Assembly (NCBI GenBank): GCA_026391475.1
Contig: JAPLED010000091.1
Coordinates: 1 to 46,548 of the forward strand
Reading direction: 5' to 3'
Origin: Bacteroidia bacterium
GTDB lineage: Bacteria > Bacteroidota > Bacteroidia > Bacteroidales > VadinHA17
Length of the DNA stretch: 46,548 bases
Position 1 is the stretch's first letter. The number at the start of each line of letters is the position of its first letter. The notes below the pieces were generated by a model. That model was not told the DNA's origin. It saw nothing but the letters and a program-made list of their open reading frames with translations, and searched no databases. Positions 30,219 to 39,964 of the stretch are shown piece after piece. The translations under genes and the position numbers were made by a program.

Positions 30219-32687
30219 ATGCCTAAGAGTCAGAACATTAATCCGAAAGTTGTCAGAAAACCGAAGTTTATTGAGTTCGGGAGGATTCCTGTAAACCAGT
30301 ACAACAAAACTATTGAAGAGGAAAAGAAAATATTCAGCAGCGAAGATTTCTTACGGATATATCACGATATGGTTGTTATCAGGGAATTTGAGACCATGCT
30401 CAACCTGATCAAGACGACCAATGAATATAATGGTATCTCCTATAACCATCCCGGACCGGCTCACCTGTCAATCGGACAGGAAGCTGCAGCTGTAGGAATG
30501 GCATATACCCTCGAAGTTGATGACTATATCTTCGGTTCACACCGCAGCCATGGTGAGATCCTTGCCAAGGGATTGTCGGCTATTCACCGTTTTGATGAAG
30601 ACACCCTCTATGCAGTAATGAAAAACTACTTTGAGGGCGCTGCATTGAAAGTTGTTGAAAAAGGGTTTCAGGGTAATATAAAAGATCTGGCTGTCAATTT
30701 TTTACTTTATGGAGCATTAGCCGAAATATTTGCACGTGAAAACGGTTTCAACAAAGGTCTGGGGGGATCGATGCATGCATTTTTCACACCTTTCGGCATC
30801 TATCCTAATAATGCAATCGTAGGAGGTTCGGGTGACATATCTGTAGGAGCAGCGCTTTACAAAAAGATCAACCGTAAACCAGGTATCGTGGTTTGCAATA
30901 TCGGTGATGCTTCAATGGGTTGCGGACCCGTGTGGGAAGGAATCTGCTTTGCCACTATGGATCAGTATAAGACACTCTGGGATGGAGATTACAAGGGTGG
31001 ATTGCCTTTAATATTCAACTTTATGAACAACTTATACGGGATGGGCGGCCAGACAATGGGTGAGACCATGGGGTATAACATCCTTGCACGCATCGGCGCC
31101 GGGGTTAATCCCGAAATGATGCACGCCGAGCGCGTTGACGGATACAATCCACTTGCTGTTATCGATGCTTTCAGTCGTAAAAAACAGATATTAAAAGAAA
31201 AAAAGGGACCGGTTTTACTGGATACCCTCACATACAGGATAAGCGGACACTCTCCATCTGATGCTTCTTCCTACAGATCAAAAGAGGAGATAGAAGCATG
31301 GCAGCAGGAAGATTCAATATTATCATATGGAAAATCGCTGGTTCTTGCAGGTATTGCAAAACAGGACCAACTTGATGATATGGGAAAAGATACGAAAGAA
31401 TTATTGACTCAAATACTGAAACTAAGTATTGATGATGAGATATCACCAAGGATCAATATGCAAAAAGATCCTGACTGCATTGGCAGGATGATGTTTTCAA
31501 ACGGTTCTACCGACCGGATGGAAGAGGGTATTCCTGAGGTACTTCTTCCTCTTGAAGAAAACCCACGGGTTAAATCACTCAAAAATAAAGAGAGATTTTA
31601 CAAAGACAAGGAAGGAAAACCTGTCTCCAAAGCTAAACTTTATCAGTTCCGCGATGGAATTTTTGAGGCTGTTATCGACCGTTTTTACAAAGATCCTACT
31701 TTTGCTGCATGGGGTGAAGAAAACCGCGACTGGGGTGGTGCATTCGCAGTATACCGCGGATTAACGGAGGCTCTCCCCTATCACCGGCTTTTTAACTCCC
31801 CGATTTCTGAGGGCGCCATCGTTGGAACAGCCATTGGTTATGGTATGTGTGGAGGAAGGGTTATTGCAGAGATCATGTATTGCGATTTTCTCGGCCGTTC
31901 AGGTGACGAAGTATTCAACCAGTTGCCTAAATGGCAGGCTATGAGTGGCAATATCATCAAGATGCCGGTAGTAATCAGGGTTTCAGTCGGCTCAAAATAC
32001 GGAGCGCAGCATTCGCAGGACTGGTCATCTCTTACAGCACATATTCCTGGATTAAAGGTTGTATTTCCTGCCACACCTTACGATGCCAAAGGATTGATGA
32101 ACACAGCATTACAGGGCACAGATCCTGTGATATTCTTCGAAAGCCAGAGAATATATGATATCGGGGAGATGTTTCATACCGGTGGAGTTCCCAAAGGATA
32201 TTATGAGATACCTTTTGGTGAACCCGATATTAAGAGAACAGGAGATGACATAACCATTCTTTCAATTGGAGCAACATTATATCCCGTAATAAAAGCTGCA
32301 GACATGCTTCAGGAGAAATATGGACTTAATGCAGAGGTAATTGATGCCCGGTCACTGGTTCCATTCAATTATGAACCTGTTATTCAATCGGTTAAAAAAA
32401 CAGGAAGGATAGTTCTGACTAGTGATGCTTCTTCACGTGGTTCATTCCTAAAGGAGATGGCTCAAACAATTACAGAACTGGCATTTGATTATCTCGATGC
32501 ACCCCCGGTTGTTGTTGGCTCGCGAAACTGGATAATCCCGGCATATGAAATGGAGGAATATTTCTTCCCGCAACCGGATTGGATACTCGATGCAATTCAC
32601 GAACGTATACTCCCTCTGAAAGGCCATCAAAATAAAAATGATTTTTCAACAGATAAGTCAATTAGCCTGAATAAAGAAGGAGTTTAA
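30219..32687 (+). CDS. 2-oxoacid dehydrogenase E1, fused alpha and beta subunits
   Basis: 822 residues. The N-terminal half (about 45-440) is E1 alpha: HPGPAHLSIGQEAAAVGMAY, FGSHRSHGEILAKG, GGSMHAFF, and the ThDP/Mg motif GDASMGCGPVWEGI...NFMNNLYGMGGQ. The C-terminal half (about 475-800) is E1 beta: YRGLTEALPYHRLFNSPISE, EIMYCDFLGRSGDEVFNQL, RVSVGSKYGAQHSQDWSS, and the transketolase C-terminal domain with VIDARSLVPFNYEPV. It decarboxylates a 2-oxoacid and acylates the lipoyl group of the adjacent E2. Fused E1 proteins of about 800 residues occur in Bacteroidota. An extra 60-residue insertion lies between the SHGE motif and GGSMH. Substrate remains open. Confidence 0.9.
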   Translation: MPKSQNINPKVVRKPKFIEFGRIPVNQYNKTIEEEKKIFSSEDFLRIYHDMVVIREFETMLNLIKTTNEYNGISYNHPGPAHLSIGQEAAAVGMAYTLEVDDYIFGSHRSHGEILAKGLSAIHRFDEDTLYAVMKNYFEGAALKVVEKGFQGNIKDLAVNFLLYGALAEIFARENGFNKGLGGSMHAFFTPFGIYPNNAIVGGSGDISVGAALYKKINRKPGIVVCNIGDASMGCGPVWEGICFATMDQYKTLWDGDYKGGLPLIFNFMNNLYGMGGQTMGETMGYNILARIGAGVNPEMMHAERVDGYNPLAVIDAFSRKKQILKEKKGPVLLDTLTYRISGHSPSDASSYRSKEEIEAWQQEDSILSYGKSLVLAGIAKQDQLDDMGKDTKELLTQILKLSIDDEISPRINMQKDPDCIGRMMFSNGSTDRMEEGIPEVLLPLEENPRVKSLKNKERFYKDKEGKPVSKAKLYQFRDGIFEAVIDRFYKDPTFAAWGEENRDWGGAFAVYRGLTEALPYHRLFNSPISEGAIVGTAIGYGMCGGRVIAEIMYCDFLGRSGDEVFNQLPKWQAMSGNIIKMPVVIRVSVGSKYGAQHSQDWSSLTAHIPGLKVVFPATPYDAKGLMNTALQGTDPVIFFESQRIYDIGEMFHTGGVPKGYYEIPFGEPDIKRTGDDITILSIGATLYPVIKAADMLQEKYGLNAEVIDARSLVPFNYEPVIQSVKKTGRIVLTSDASSRGSFLKEMAQTITELAFDYLDAPPVVVGSRNWIIPAYEMEEYFFPQPDWILDAIHERILPLKGHQNKNDFSTDKSISLNKEGV

Positions 32688-32749
32688 ATTGTCTGAGAAG
32701 AAAAGTTTTGTCGTACAGATTTACTTCAGAATTATTTTTCAATTTTGAT

Positions 32750-32779
32750 TTTGACTAAATTGCATTGTACATAACTTTG
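32750..32779 (+). promoter_or_regulatory. Consensus Bacteroidota promoter of the efflux operon
   Basis: TTTG (32750-32753), an 18-bp spacer, then TAACTTTG (32772-32779), which fits TTTG-N17/23-TAnnTTTG perfectly. The predicted start lies near 32785 and the leader would be about 8 nt before the ATG at 32793. This is the best promoter match in the window. Confidence 0.75.
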
Positions 32780-32792
32780 AAAGTTGACCATT

Positions 32793-34034
32793 ATGAATAG
32801 AAGACTTTTTCTGATTCTTATTCTTTCCGGCTTAACCCTTATTGCTCATAACCAGACACGTAGTCTGGACTTCTACTTAAAAGAAGGTCTTCAGAACAGT
32901 CCGTTACTGAATGATTACAGGAATCAGATCAATTCGGCTATTGCTGACAGTCTTCTAATCAAGGCAGCAAAAAAGCCTCTAGTTGAAGCAAAATCGCAAC
33001 TTCTATATTCGCCTTTTTATCGTAACTTCGGATACGATGAAGTTATAACAGATGGCGGTAACTATTCTGCAGTTATGGGAGTTACCCAGAATATTTTTAA
33101 CAAAAAAGAACTTAACAATAAATATAAGGCCGTCGATCTGCAAAAGCAACTGATAAATTATTCATCAAGGATTTCAGTCACCGAACTGAATAAGATCATT
33201 ACAGATCAGTATCTGACAGCATTTTCCGGCTACAGTGACCTTTTATTCAATAAGACATTTCTTGAATTATTCGAAAAAGAAAATGAAATCGTAAAACAAT
33301 TTGTAAAAAACGGAGTTGGCAAACAGACCGATTATCTGTCGTTAATGGTAGAGACCCAGTCTCAGGAAATACTTGTTAACCAACTTAAAAGTCAGTACAG
33401 GAAAGATCTGATGCTACTCAATCAATTGTGTGGATTAAATGATTCTGTCTGGTACGAACTGGTAGAGCCGCATGTCGAAATAAAAGGCACTCCTGATATT
33501 GCAAAGTCACCTTCCTATATTCAATATAAAATTGACAGTGTAAGGATAGAAAACGAAAAGATGGCGATTGATATAAGATATAAGCCAAAAGTCAATTGGT
33601 TTGCTGATGCCGGTATTCTGACAAGCAATCCCTGGAATTTTTATAAGCATTTCGGTTACAGTGCAGGTATAAGCCTTAATATTCCAGTTTATGACGGAAA
33701 GCAAAGGTACATCGAAAAACAAAAGCTTGAATTTGGTGAAAACAGCAGGAAGACCTACGAAAACAATTACCGAAACCAGTATTTTCAACATATTCAACAA
33801 CTTAGCGGCGAACTTAAATCACTGATAGAGGTGTCTTTTCAGATGGAAAAGCAACTTAAAACCTCTGATCAGCTTGTGAAAGCACTTAAAGAGCAACTTG
33901 AATCAGGAAATATCCAGATGACTGAATATATTAATGCTATTAAAAATTTCAAAACTATGAGCAGAAACCTGAACCTTGTAAATATCCGGAAGCTTCAGGT
34001 TATTAATGAAATGAATTTCCTTCTGACTCAATAA
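32793..34034 (+). CDS. TolC-family outer-membrane efflux protein
   Basis: 413 residues. A signal peptide (MNRRLFLILILSGLTLIAHN) precedes two long helical OEP repeats (about 90-200 and 290-400, for example FLELFEKENEIVKQFVKNG and MEKQLKTSDQLVKALKEQLE), with FFY/NPWNFYKHFGYSAGISLN as a beta-barrel strand. It forms the outer-membrane channel of a tripartite efflux pump. The longest frame opens at a TTG three codons earlier; the ATG at 32793 is preferred because the promoter would leave only about 0 nt before that TTG. It is the first gene of the TolC-MFP-RND operon. Confidence 0.87.
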   Translation: MNRRLFLILILSGLTLIAHNQTRSLDFYLKEGLQNSPLLNDYRNQINSAIADSLLIKAAKKPLVEAKSQLLYSPFYRNFGYDEVITDGGNYSAVMGVTQNIFNKKELNNKYKAVDLQKQLINYSSRISVTELNKIITDQYLTAFSGYSDLLFNKTFLELFEKENEIVKQFVKNGVGKQTDYLSLMVETQSQEILVNQLKSQYRKDLMLLNQLCGLNDSVWYELVEPHVEIKGTPDIAKSPSYIQYKIDSVRIENEKMAIDIRYKPKVNWFADAGILTSNPWNFYKHFGYSAGISLNIPVYDGKQRYIEKQKLEFGENSRKTYENNYRNQYFQHIQQLSGELKSLIEVSFQMEKQLKTSDQLVKALKEQLESGNIQMTEYINAIKNFKTMSRNLNLVNIRKLQVINEMNFLLTQ

Positions 34035-34046
34035 AAAAATACACAG

Positions 34047-34979
34047 ATGTTAATACGAATTAAAACATGCTTTTCTTTCTTTCTGTTTTCAGGAATAATT
34101 GCACTTTCATTATCCTGTCATCACGTCACAGTGATTTCTGAAGAAGTTATGGAGGTCAAAACACCGGTTACAATAGTTCCGGTCACATTCAAATCAGTCA
34201 CTTCAACAGTCGATTTACCTGCTGTTACAACGTTCATGAACAGGAGCATTATCAGGGCAGCAACGACAGGAACAATCGAGAAGATATCAATTAATCCGGG
34301 TGATTTTATTGCCGCTGACCAACTGCTTTTCACGATCAGGACACGTGAAGCAATGGCACTTAAAAACACAGTTGGTGGAGACACCAGTTTATCTTTTAAA
34401 GGACTTATAAACATAACTTCACATAAAGAAGGAGTAATAAATTCTATCTCATATCAAAAGGGTGACTTTGTTCAGGAGGGTGATGAGCTGGCAGTTGTTT
34501 CTGAACAGAACAGCCTGGTTTTTATCCTTGAGGTTCCTTTTGAACTTAACAGTTATATTGAAAAAAACAGGAGATGCATTATCGTACTTCCTGATAACAG
34601 GCAGATTAACGGCACAATAACAGGCAAACTTTCTGAAATGGATATGCAATCACAAACTGTCAGATATGTTGTTAAACCATTTGCAGCAGGCCGTCTTCCG
34701 GGTAACCTCATTGCCAGTATAAGTCTGGTCAAATCTGCTAATGACAAAGCTCTGGTTTTGCCAAAACAAGCAGTATTAGGCGATGAGACTCAGACTGAAT
34801 TCTGGGTAATGAAACTGATAAATGATAGCACAGCAATAAAGGTTATTGTCAGAAAAGGTTTTGAAAATAATGATGAAGTAGAAATAACCCAACCGGAATT
34901 TCTTGCTTCTGACCGGATAGTTCTAACGGGTAATTATGGATTGCCCGATACTGCCAGAATATCTTTAATAAAGGAATGA
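34047..34979 (+). CDS. Efflux RND periplasmic adaptor (membrane fusion protein), lipoprotein
   Basis: 310 residues. Signal sequence with lipobox ALSLSC (Cys24 lipidated), then a biotinyl-lipoyl-like half (AATTGTIEKISINPGDFIAADQLL), a short insertion in place of the usual alpha-hairpin, the second lipoyl half (HKEGVINSISYQKGDFVQEGDELAVVS), then beta-barrel and membrane-proximal domains (VLPKQAVLGDETQTEFWVMK). The alpha-helical hairpin that docks to TolC is missing or very short, so it belongs to the short MFP subgroup. It begins 12 bp after tolC and the RND gene starts 4 bp later. Confidence 0.87.
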   Translation: MLIRIKTCFSFFLFSGIIALSLSCHHVTVISEEVMEVKTPVTIVPVTFKSVTSTVDLPAVTTFMNRSIIRAATTGTIEKISINPGDFIAADQLLFTIRTREAMALKNTVGGDTSLSFKGLINITSHKEGVINSISYQKGDFVQEGDELAVVSEQNSLVFILEVPFELNSYIEKNRRCIIVLPDNRQINGTITGKLSEMDMQSQTVRYVVKPFAAGRLPGNLIASISLVKSANDKALVLPKQAVLGDETQTEFWVMKLINDSTAIKVIVRKGFENNDEVEITQPEFLASDRIVLTGNYGLPDTARISLIKE

Positions 34980-34983
34980 CAAT

Positions 34984-37900
34984 ATGAAGAATTTCTTCCT
35001 TTCATATAAAAATCCTATATCTGTTATTCTCGCAGTAATTATTATCGGGGGGATATTTCTTTACGGACAGATTCAGGTTTCGCTATTCCCGGAGATTACT
35101 TTCCCTAAGATAAAAGTCATCGCGGATAATGGGGAACAACCGGTCGATAAAATGATGGTGACGGTCACCAGACCTCTTGAAGATGCTATTAAACAGGTCC
35201 CGGATCTGAATATGTTAAGGAGTACAACCAGCCGGGGAACATGTGAAATATCTGCCTTTTTGAACTGGGATGCAGATATAAACGTCAATCAGCAAATGCT
35301 CGAATCGCGTATTTCACAGATCAAAAATGACCTTCCGGCAGATGTCCGGATACAGATTGAGAAGATGAATCCATCTATCCTGCCGGTGATAGGGTTTACT
35401 GTTGAAAGTGATAAAAAAACACCTATTGAACTTAACCTTATTGCAACCTATATAATCAAACCTTTTTTATCTCAGATTAATGGTGTTTCATCGGTTGGTG
35501 TAATAGGAGGAAAGACTAAAGAGTACTGGATTGAGCTTAATCAGCTTAAAATGAGCACCTTTTCGATAACACCTGAAATTATAAGGGATATGCTCAACCA
35601 GAATCACTTTATAACTTCAAATGGCTTTCTTTCCGATTACCGGCGTTTATACCTTAACATCACTGATGCCGGGCTATATAACTTAAATGATGTTGAAAAT
35701 GTCGTTCTGCGTAATGATGGAAAAAGAATAATAAAACTCAAAGACGTTGCTGACATCAACGTCAGAGAAAAAACTGAATATACAAGGATCAATGCTAATG
35801 GCCGTCAGGGCCTGCTGGTTGCAATACTTAAACAGCCTAATGCGAACCTGATCAATCTTTCGAAGAATGTGGTATCGAAGAAGAAAGAGCTTGAAAAAAT
35901 ACTTCCGGCAGATGTTCATATCACTTTATATTATAATCAGGCCGATTTTGTACAGGGAGCAATTAAAAGTGTCAATGACAGCCTCTGGTTAGGACTTTTA
36001 CTTGCTATACTGGTTGCAATTATGTTTCTCAGGTCCTTCAGGGTAAGCGCAACAATTCTTGTCACGATCCCAGTCACGCTATTTCTTACAATAATTGTAC
36101 TCTATTGCATCGGGTATACCCTCAATATTATGACTTTCGGAGCTATTGCAGCTGCGATAGGGTTAATAATTGATGATGCTATTGTTGTCGTCGAACAGAT
36201 ACACAGGACATACGAGGAGTTTCCTGACAGGCCTTCAAACCAGCTTGTTCATCAGGCAGTAAAATACCTGATGCCATCTATGGTGGGATCTTCAATTAGC
36301 ACAATAGTGATTTTTGTTCCTTTTATGTTGCTGGGAGGTGTGGCAGGAGCTTATTTCAATGTACTTACCAATACTATGATAATAACCCTGGTTTGTTCCT
36401 TTTTTGTAACGTGGATCGGACTGCCGGTTATTTATCTGTGGTTTTCTAATATCAGATCTCTCTTCCCTGAAAAGAAGAAGACAGATATCAGAATTACCAA
36501 AACAAGAAACTGGGTAAGCTTTTTTATTCGCCTGCCTGCGTTAAGTATTCTTTTCATTCTATGCTTACTCGTATCAATAATTTATATTCTTCCCAGGCTT
36601 GAAACAGGTTTTCTTCCTGAAATGGATGAAGGGTCAATAGTTCTTGATTATAAGTCACTTCCCGGCACTTCACTGGAAGAGACTGACAGGATACTGACTG
36701 AAGTTGAAAAAATTATTGTAACGATTCCGGAAGTTCAGACATATTCCCGGAGAACCGGCGCTCAGATGGGATTTTTTATTACTGAACCTAACAATGGAGA
36801 TTTCCTCATCCAACTGAAAGATGACAGGAAAAGGAGTACTGTGGAGGTGATTGATGATATAAGAAAGAGAATTGAAGCGACCCAGCCTGCACTGGAGATT
36901 GATTTCGGGCAGGTCATTGGCGATATGCTTGGCGACCTGATGGCATCAGTTCAACCTATTGAAATTAAGATATTTGGCAGTGACCATAAAACCTTAAATG
37001 AATTGGCAAAACAGGTTGCTGGTGAGGTGGAAACGATTGAAGGAATTGAGGATGTATTTGATGGAATTATTATAGCAGGCCCTTCGATTGAGATAGTCCC
37101 CGATCAGCAAAAACTTGCACAGTTCAAAATCTCTCCTTCCTCATTCCAGTTCCAACTTCAAACTATGGTTGAGGGTAATATAATAGGTAATATTCTTGAG
37201 AAGGAGCAAATGACCGATATAAGAATGATTTACCCGAAGAGCACTCAAAACAGCCTTGAAAATATTAAAAACCAGTTTGTTTTCCTTCCCGAAGGTAAAC
37301 TTAAGCCATTAGCCACTCTTTCTACAATCAGGTTAAAAGAGGGAATTGCGGAAATTAACAGGGATAATCTTAAATTGGTTTCAATAGTTACTGCCAGGCT
37401 TAATAACAAGGATCTTGGAAGTGCGATGAAAGAGATTCAGAAAATTATTAATTCTAAAATATTCCTGCCTCAGGGATATCATATTGAATATGGAGGCGAA
37501 TACGCTGACCAGCAGAAATCGTTCAATGAGCTCCTGCTTATCCTGATACTATCGAGCCTGCTGGTATTTGCCCTTATGTTGTTCCTCTTTAAAGATTTCA
37601 GAGCTGCCTGCTCAATTCTCTTCATTGCAGTTCTCGGATTATCGGGCAGTCTTATTGCTCTGTTCATCACTAATACCCCTTTAAATGTGGGAAGCTATAC
37701 CGGGTTGATAATGATAGTTGGTATTATAGGTGAAAATGCAATATTTACGTTTCAACAGTTCACAACGAACCGCGAAAAAGGATTGGGAGACGAATCACTG
37801 GTTTTTGCAATCTCCAGGCGGTTAAGGCCAAATCTTATGACAGCACTGGGAGCTATCATAGCATTGATGCCTCTGGCTGTTGGCGTTGGTACCGGTGCAC

Positions 37901-38034
37901 AAATGCATCAGCCGCTCGCAATTGCTGTTATTGGTGGTTTTGTGATTGCACTTCCACTTCTTCTGATCATCCTCCCGACATTATTGCATCTTTTGTACAG
38001 GAGGGAAGATAAGAAGCTATCATTAAAGAATTAA
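34984..38034 (+). CDS. RND efflux permease (AcrB/CusA-type)
   Basis: A 1016-residue inner-membrane proton-driven pump with 12 TM segments. The proton-relay motif is visible in TM4, around residue 400 (GLIIDDAIVVVEQIHRTYEE, two Asp), and the TM regions VAIMFLRSFRVSATILVTIP and LLVFALMLFLFKDFRAACSI flank the periplasmic domains. The length is normal. Substrate class (drug versus heavy metal) cannot be decided: no Met-rich CusA-type metal sites are obvious, so drug, bile or lipid-like export is more probable. It follows the adaptor by 4 bp. Confidence 0.92.
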   Translation: MKNFFLSYKNPISVILAVIIIGGIFLYGQIQVSLFPEITFPKIKVIADNGEQPVDKMMVTVTRPLEDAIKQVPDLNMLRSTTSRGTCEISAFLNWDADINVNQQMLESRISQIKNDLPADVRIQIEKMNPSILPVIGFTVESDKKTPIELNLIATYIIKPFLSQINGVSSVGVIGGKTKEYWIELNQLKMSTFSITPEIIRDMLNQNHFITSNGFLSDYRRLYLNITDAGLYNLNDVENVVLRNDGKRIIKLKDVADINVREKTEYTRINANGRQGLLVAILKQPNANLINLSKNVVSKKKELEKILPADVHITLYYNQADFVQGAIKSVNDSLWLGLLLAILVAIMFLRSFRVSATILVTIPVTLFLTIIVLYCIGYTLNIMTFGAIAAAIGLIIDDAIVVVEQIHRTYEEFPDRPSNQLVHQAVKYLMPSMVGSSISTIVIFVPFMLLGGVAGAYFNVLTNTMIITLVCSFFVTWIGLPVIYLWFSNIRSLFPEKKKTDIRITKTRNWVSFFIRLPALSILFILCLLVSIIYILPRLETGFLPEMDEGSIVLDYKSLPGTSLEETDRILTEVEKIIVTIPEVQTYSRRTGAQMGFFITEPNNGDFLIQLKDDRKRSTVEVIDDIRKRIEATQPALEIDFGQVIGDMLGDLMASVQPIEIKIFGSDHKTLNELAKQVAGEVETIEGIEDVFDGIIIAGPSIEIVPDQQKLAQFKISPSSFQFQLQTMVEGNIIGNILEKEQMTDIRMIYPKSTQNSLENIKNQFVFLPEGKLKPLATLSTIRLKEGIAEINRDNLKLVSIVTARLNNKDLGSAMKEIQKIINSKIFLPQGYHIEYGGEYADQQKSFNELLLILILSSLLVFALMLFLFKDFRAACSILFIAVLGLSGSLIALFITNTPLNVGSYTGLIMIVGIIGENAIFTFQQFTTNREKGLGDESLVFAISRRLRPNLMTALGAIIALMPLAVGVGTGAQMHQPLAIAVIGGFVIALPLLLIILPTLLHLLYRREDKKLSLKN

Positions 38035-38059
38035 AAAATAAAAGAAATCAAAGGTATCT

Positions 38060-38067
38060 TATCTTTG
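38060..38067 (+). promoter_or_regulatory. -7 promoter element of the NagD-like gene
   Basis: TATCTTTG matches TAnnTTTG, 18 bp before the ATG at 38086. The region before it holds no TTTG at -33 and no terminator for the RND operon. Confidence 0.45.
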
Positions 38068-38085
38068 CCTTGAAATAATCAGAAT

Positions 38086-38871
38086 ATGGAAAACGTATTA
38101 GAAAACATTAAGGAGAAGTCGGGGTTTATTATCGATATGGATGGAGTAATTTACCATGGTAATAAACTACTTCCGGGTGTTACTGATTTTTTGGTCTGGC
38201 TTGAAGAATCCGGTAAAAAATACCTCTTCCTCACCAATTCGAGCGAAAGAACTCCAAAAGAGCTGCAGGAAAAATTAAAAAGACTTGGCATAATCGTTGG
38301 TGAAGATCATTTTTACACAAGTGCCCTTGCCACTGCCAGTTTTCTTTCTAATCAGAAACCAAACGGAAGTGCCTATATTATAGGTGATGCAGGACTCATA
38401 CATGCGTTATATAGTGTTGGTTACACTGTTAATAATGTCAATCCTGACTATGTTGTTGTTGGTGACACACACAGTTATAATTTTGAAAAGATTGAACTGG
38501 CTGTTAACCTTGTTATCAGAGGAGCAAAGCTTATTGGAACTAATCCCGACATCAGCGGGCCTATTGAAGTTGGTATTACTCCCTCGACAAAGGCTCTTAT
38601 CGCACCCATAGAAATTGCAACAGGGAAAAAAGCTTATTATGTAGGTAAACCCAACCCTCTTATGATGCGTAGCGCTCTTAAAAGGCTTGGAGTCAGAAGA
38701 GAGGATGCGATAGTAATCGGCGACCGGATGGATACCGATATCAGGTGCGGACTGGAATCAGAAATTGATACTCTGCTCGTTTTAAGTGGTATTACCGATC
38801 GTAAAGGAATTGACCAATTTCCATACAGTCCTCACTATATTCTTAATGGTATAATTGACCTTGTCAGTTAG
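38086..38871 (+). CDS. HAD-IIA phosphatase, NagD-like
   Basis: A 261-residue HAD hydrolase: motif I IIDMDGVIYHG (Asp nucleophile and general acid), motif II LTNSS, cap of type C2, then GKPNPLMMRSAL with the motif III Lys and motif IV VIGDRMDTDIRCG. Such enzymes dephosphorylate sugar or nucleoside monophosphates; the family length is about 250-270. It is followed after 86 bp by the sugar genes, but has its own promoter, so any link to them is only positional. Confidence 0.9.
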   Translation: MENVLENIKEKSGFIIDMDGVIYHGNKLLPGVTDFLVWLEESGKKYLFLTNSSERTPKELQEKLKRLGIIVGEDHFYTSALATASFLSNQKPNGSAYIIGDAGLIHALYSVGYTVNNVNPDYVVVGDTHSYNFEKIELAVNLVIRGAKLIGTNPDISGPIEVGITPSTKALIAPIEIATGKKAYYVGKPNPLMMRSALKRLGVRREDAIVIGDRMDTDIRCGLESEIDTLLVLSGITDRKGIDQFPYSPHYILNGIIDLVS

Positions 38872-38957
38872 TCTGTTTCATGACAAAGAAGAAAAGCTCA
38901 CACAGTAAACCCAGAATCCTCATGATAGAAAAATTTTTCCGATGATAATCTAGTAAT

Positions 38958-39956
38958 ATGGAATACAGGACACTTGGACAATCGGACATTAAAGTTTCTG
39001 AATTAGCTTTTGGTGCATGGGCTATCGGAGGATGGCTCTGGGGTGGCGCCGATTCAAAAGATGCAATAAAAGCCATTGAAACTGCAATAGATCATGGTAT
39101 GACAACAATCGACACAGCAGCAGTTTATGGATTCGGTTTGAGTGAGGAACTGGTTGGTAAGGCGATTAAAGGGAAAAGAGCCCGGGTGCAGATACTTACC
39201 AAGTTCGGATTGACCTGGAATGAAAAGAAAGGAGAGTTCTTCTTCGCATCACAGGATAATGCCGGAAAAGATGTCAATATTTATCGCTACTCTTCAAAAG
39301 AAAAAGTGATAAGTGACTGTGACCAGAGTCTGAAACGACTTGGCACAGATCATATCGACCTGTACCAGATACATTGGGCCGATCCCACAACACCAGTATC
39401 AGAAACAATGGAAGCTCTTGGGATTCTTATAAAAAAGGGGAAAATAAGAGCAGGCGCTGTATGTAATTATTCCCTTGAATTGATGACAGAAGCTGAAAAA
39501 ATCTTCGCTATTACTTCTAACCAGATGCCATATAGTATGGTAAACAGAGGGATCGGGAAAAATATTGTTCCTCATTGCGTCGAAAAAAATATTGGTATCC
39601 TGGCATACAGTCCGCTTCAGAGAGGTCTGTTAACAGGTAAAATCAAGCAAGGACACAAATTTAATGATGGAGATACCAGACCCACTACGATCTATTACAA
39701 AGAGCCGAACCTTTCAAGAATTTTGCAGCTTACCGATAATCTTAAGGAGATTGCAGATGAACTTAAAGTCACTCTTTCTCAACTGGTACTTAACTGGACC
39801 ATCCAACAGCCAGGGATCACTTGTACATTAGCGGGGGCAAGAAATGCAGCCCAGGTTCTGGACAATGTTAAAGCCGCCGATTTCCGATTAACAGCTGAGG
39901 AGATCAGCAGGATAAATGAGCTTCTTTCAAATCTTAAATTAGAAACAAAGATATAA
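38958..39956 (+). CDS. Aldo/keto reductase
   Basis: A 332-residue (alpha/beta)8 NADPH-dependent reductase. The catalytic tetrad is visible: Asp and Tyr in TIDTAAVYGFG, Lys in ILTKFGLTW, His in YQIHWADP. NADPH contacts occur in AGARNAAQVLDN, near the end. It resembles the YajO/YghZ-like group acting on sugars or sugar aldehydes. It is the first gene of a probable operon: the PHP-like gene starts 8 bp after its stop. Its substrate is likely an intermediate of the sugar pathway, by position only. Confidence 0.9.
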   Translation: MEYRTLGQSDIKVSELAFGAWAIGGWLWGGADSKDAIKAIETAIDHGMTTIDTAAVYGFGLSEELVGKAIKGKRARVQILTKFGLTWNEKKGEFFFASQDNAGKDVNIYRYSSKEKVISDCDQSLKRLGTDHIDLYQIHWADPTTPVSETMEALGILIKKGKIRAGAVCNYSLELMTEAEKIFAITSNQMPYSMVNRGIGKNIVPHCVEKNIGILAYSPLQRGLLTGKIKQGHKFNDGDTRPTTIYYKEPNLSRILQLTDNLKEIADELKVTLSQLVLNWTIQQPGITCTLAGARNAAQVLDNVKAADFRLTAEEISRINELLSNLKLETKI

Positions 39957-39964
39957 AATTAGTA

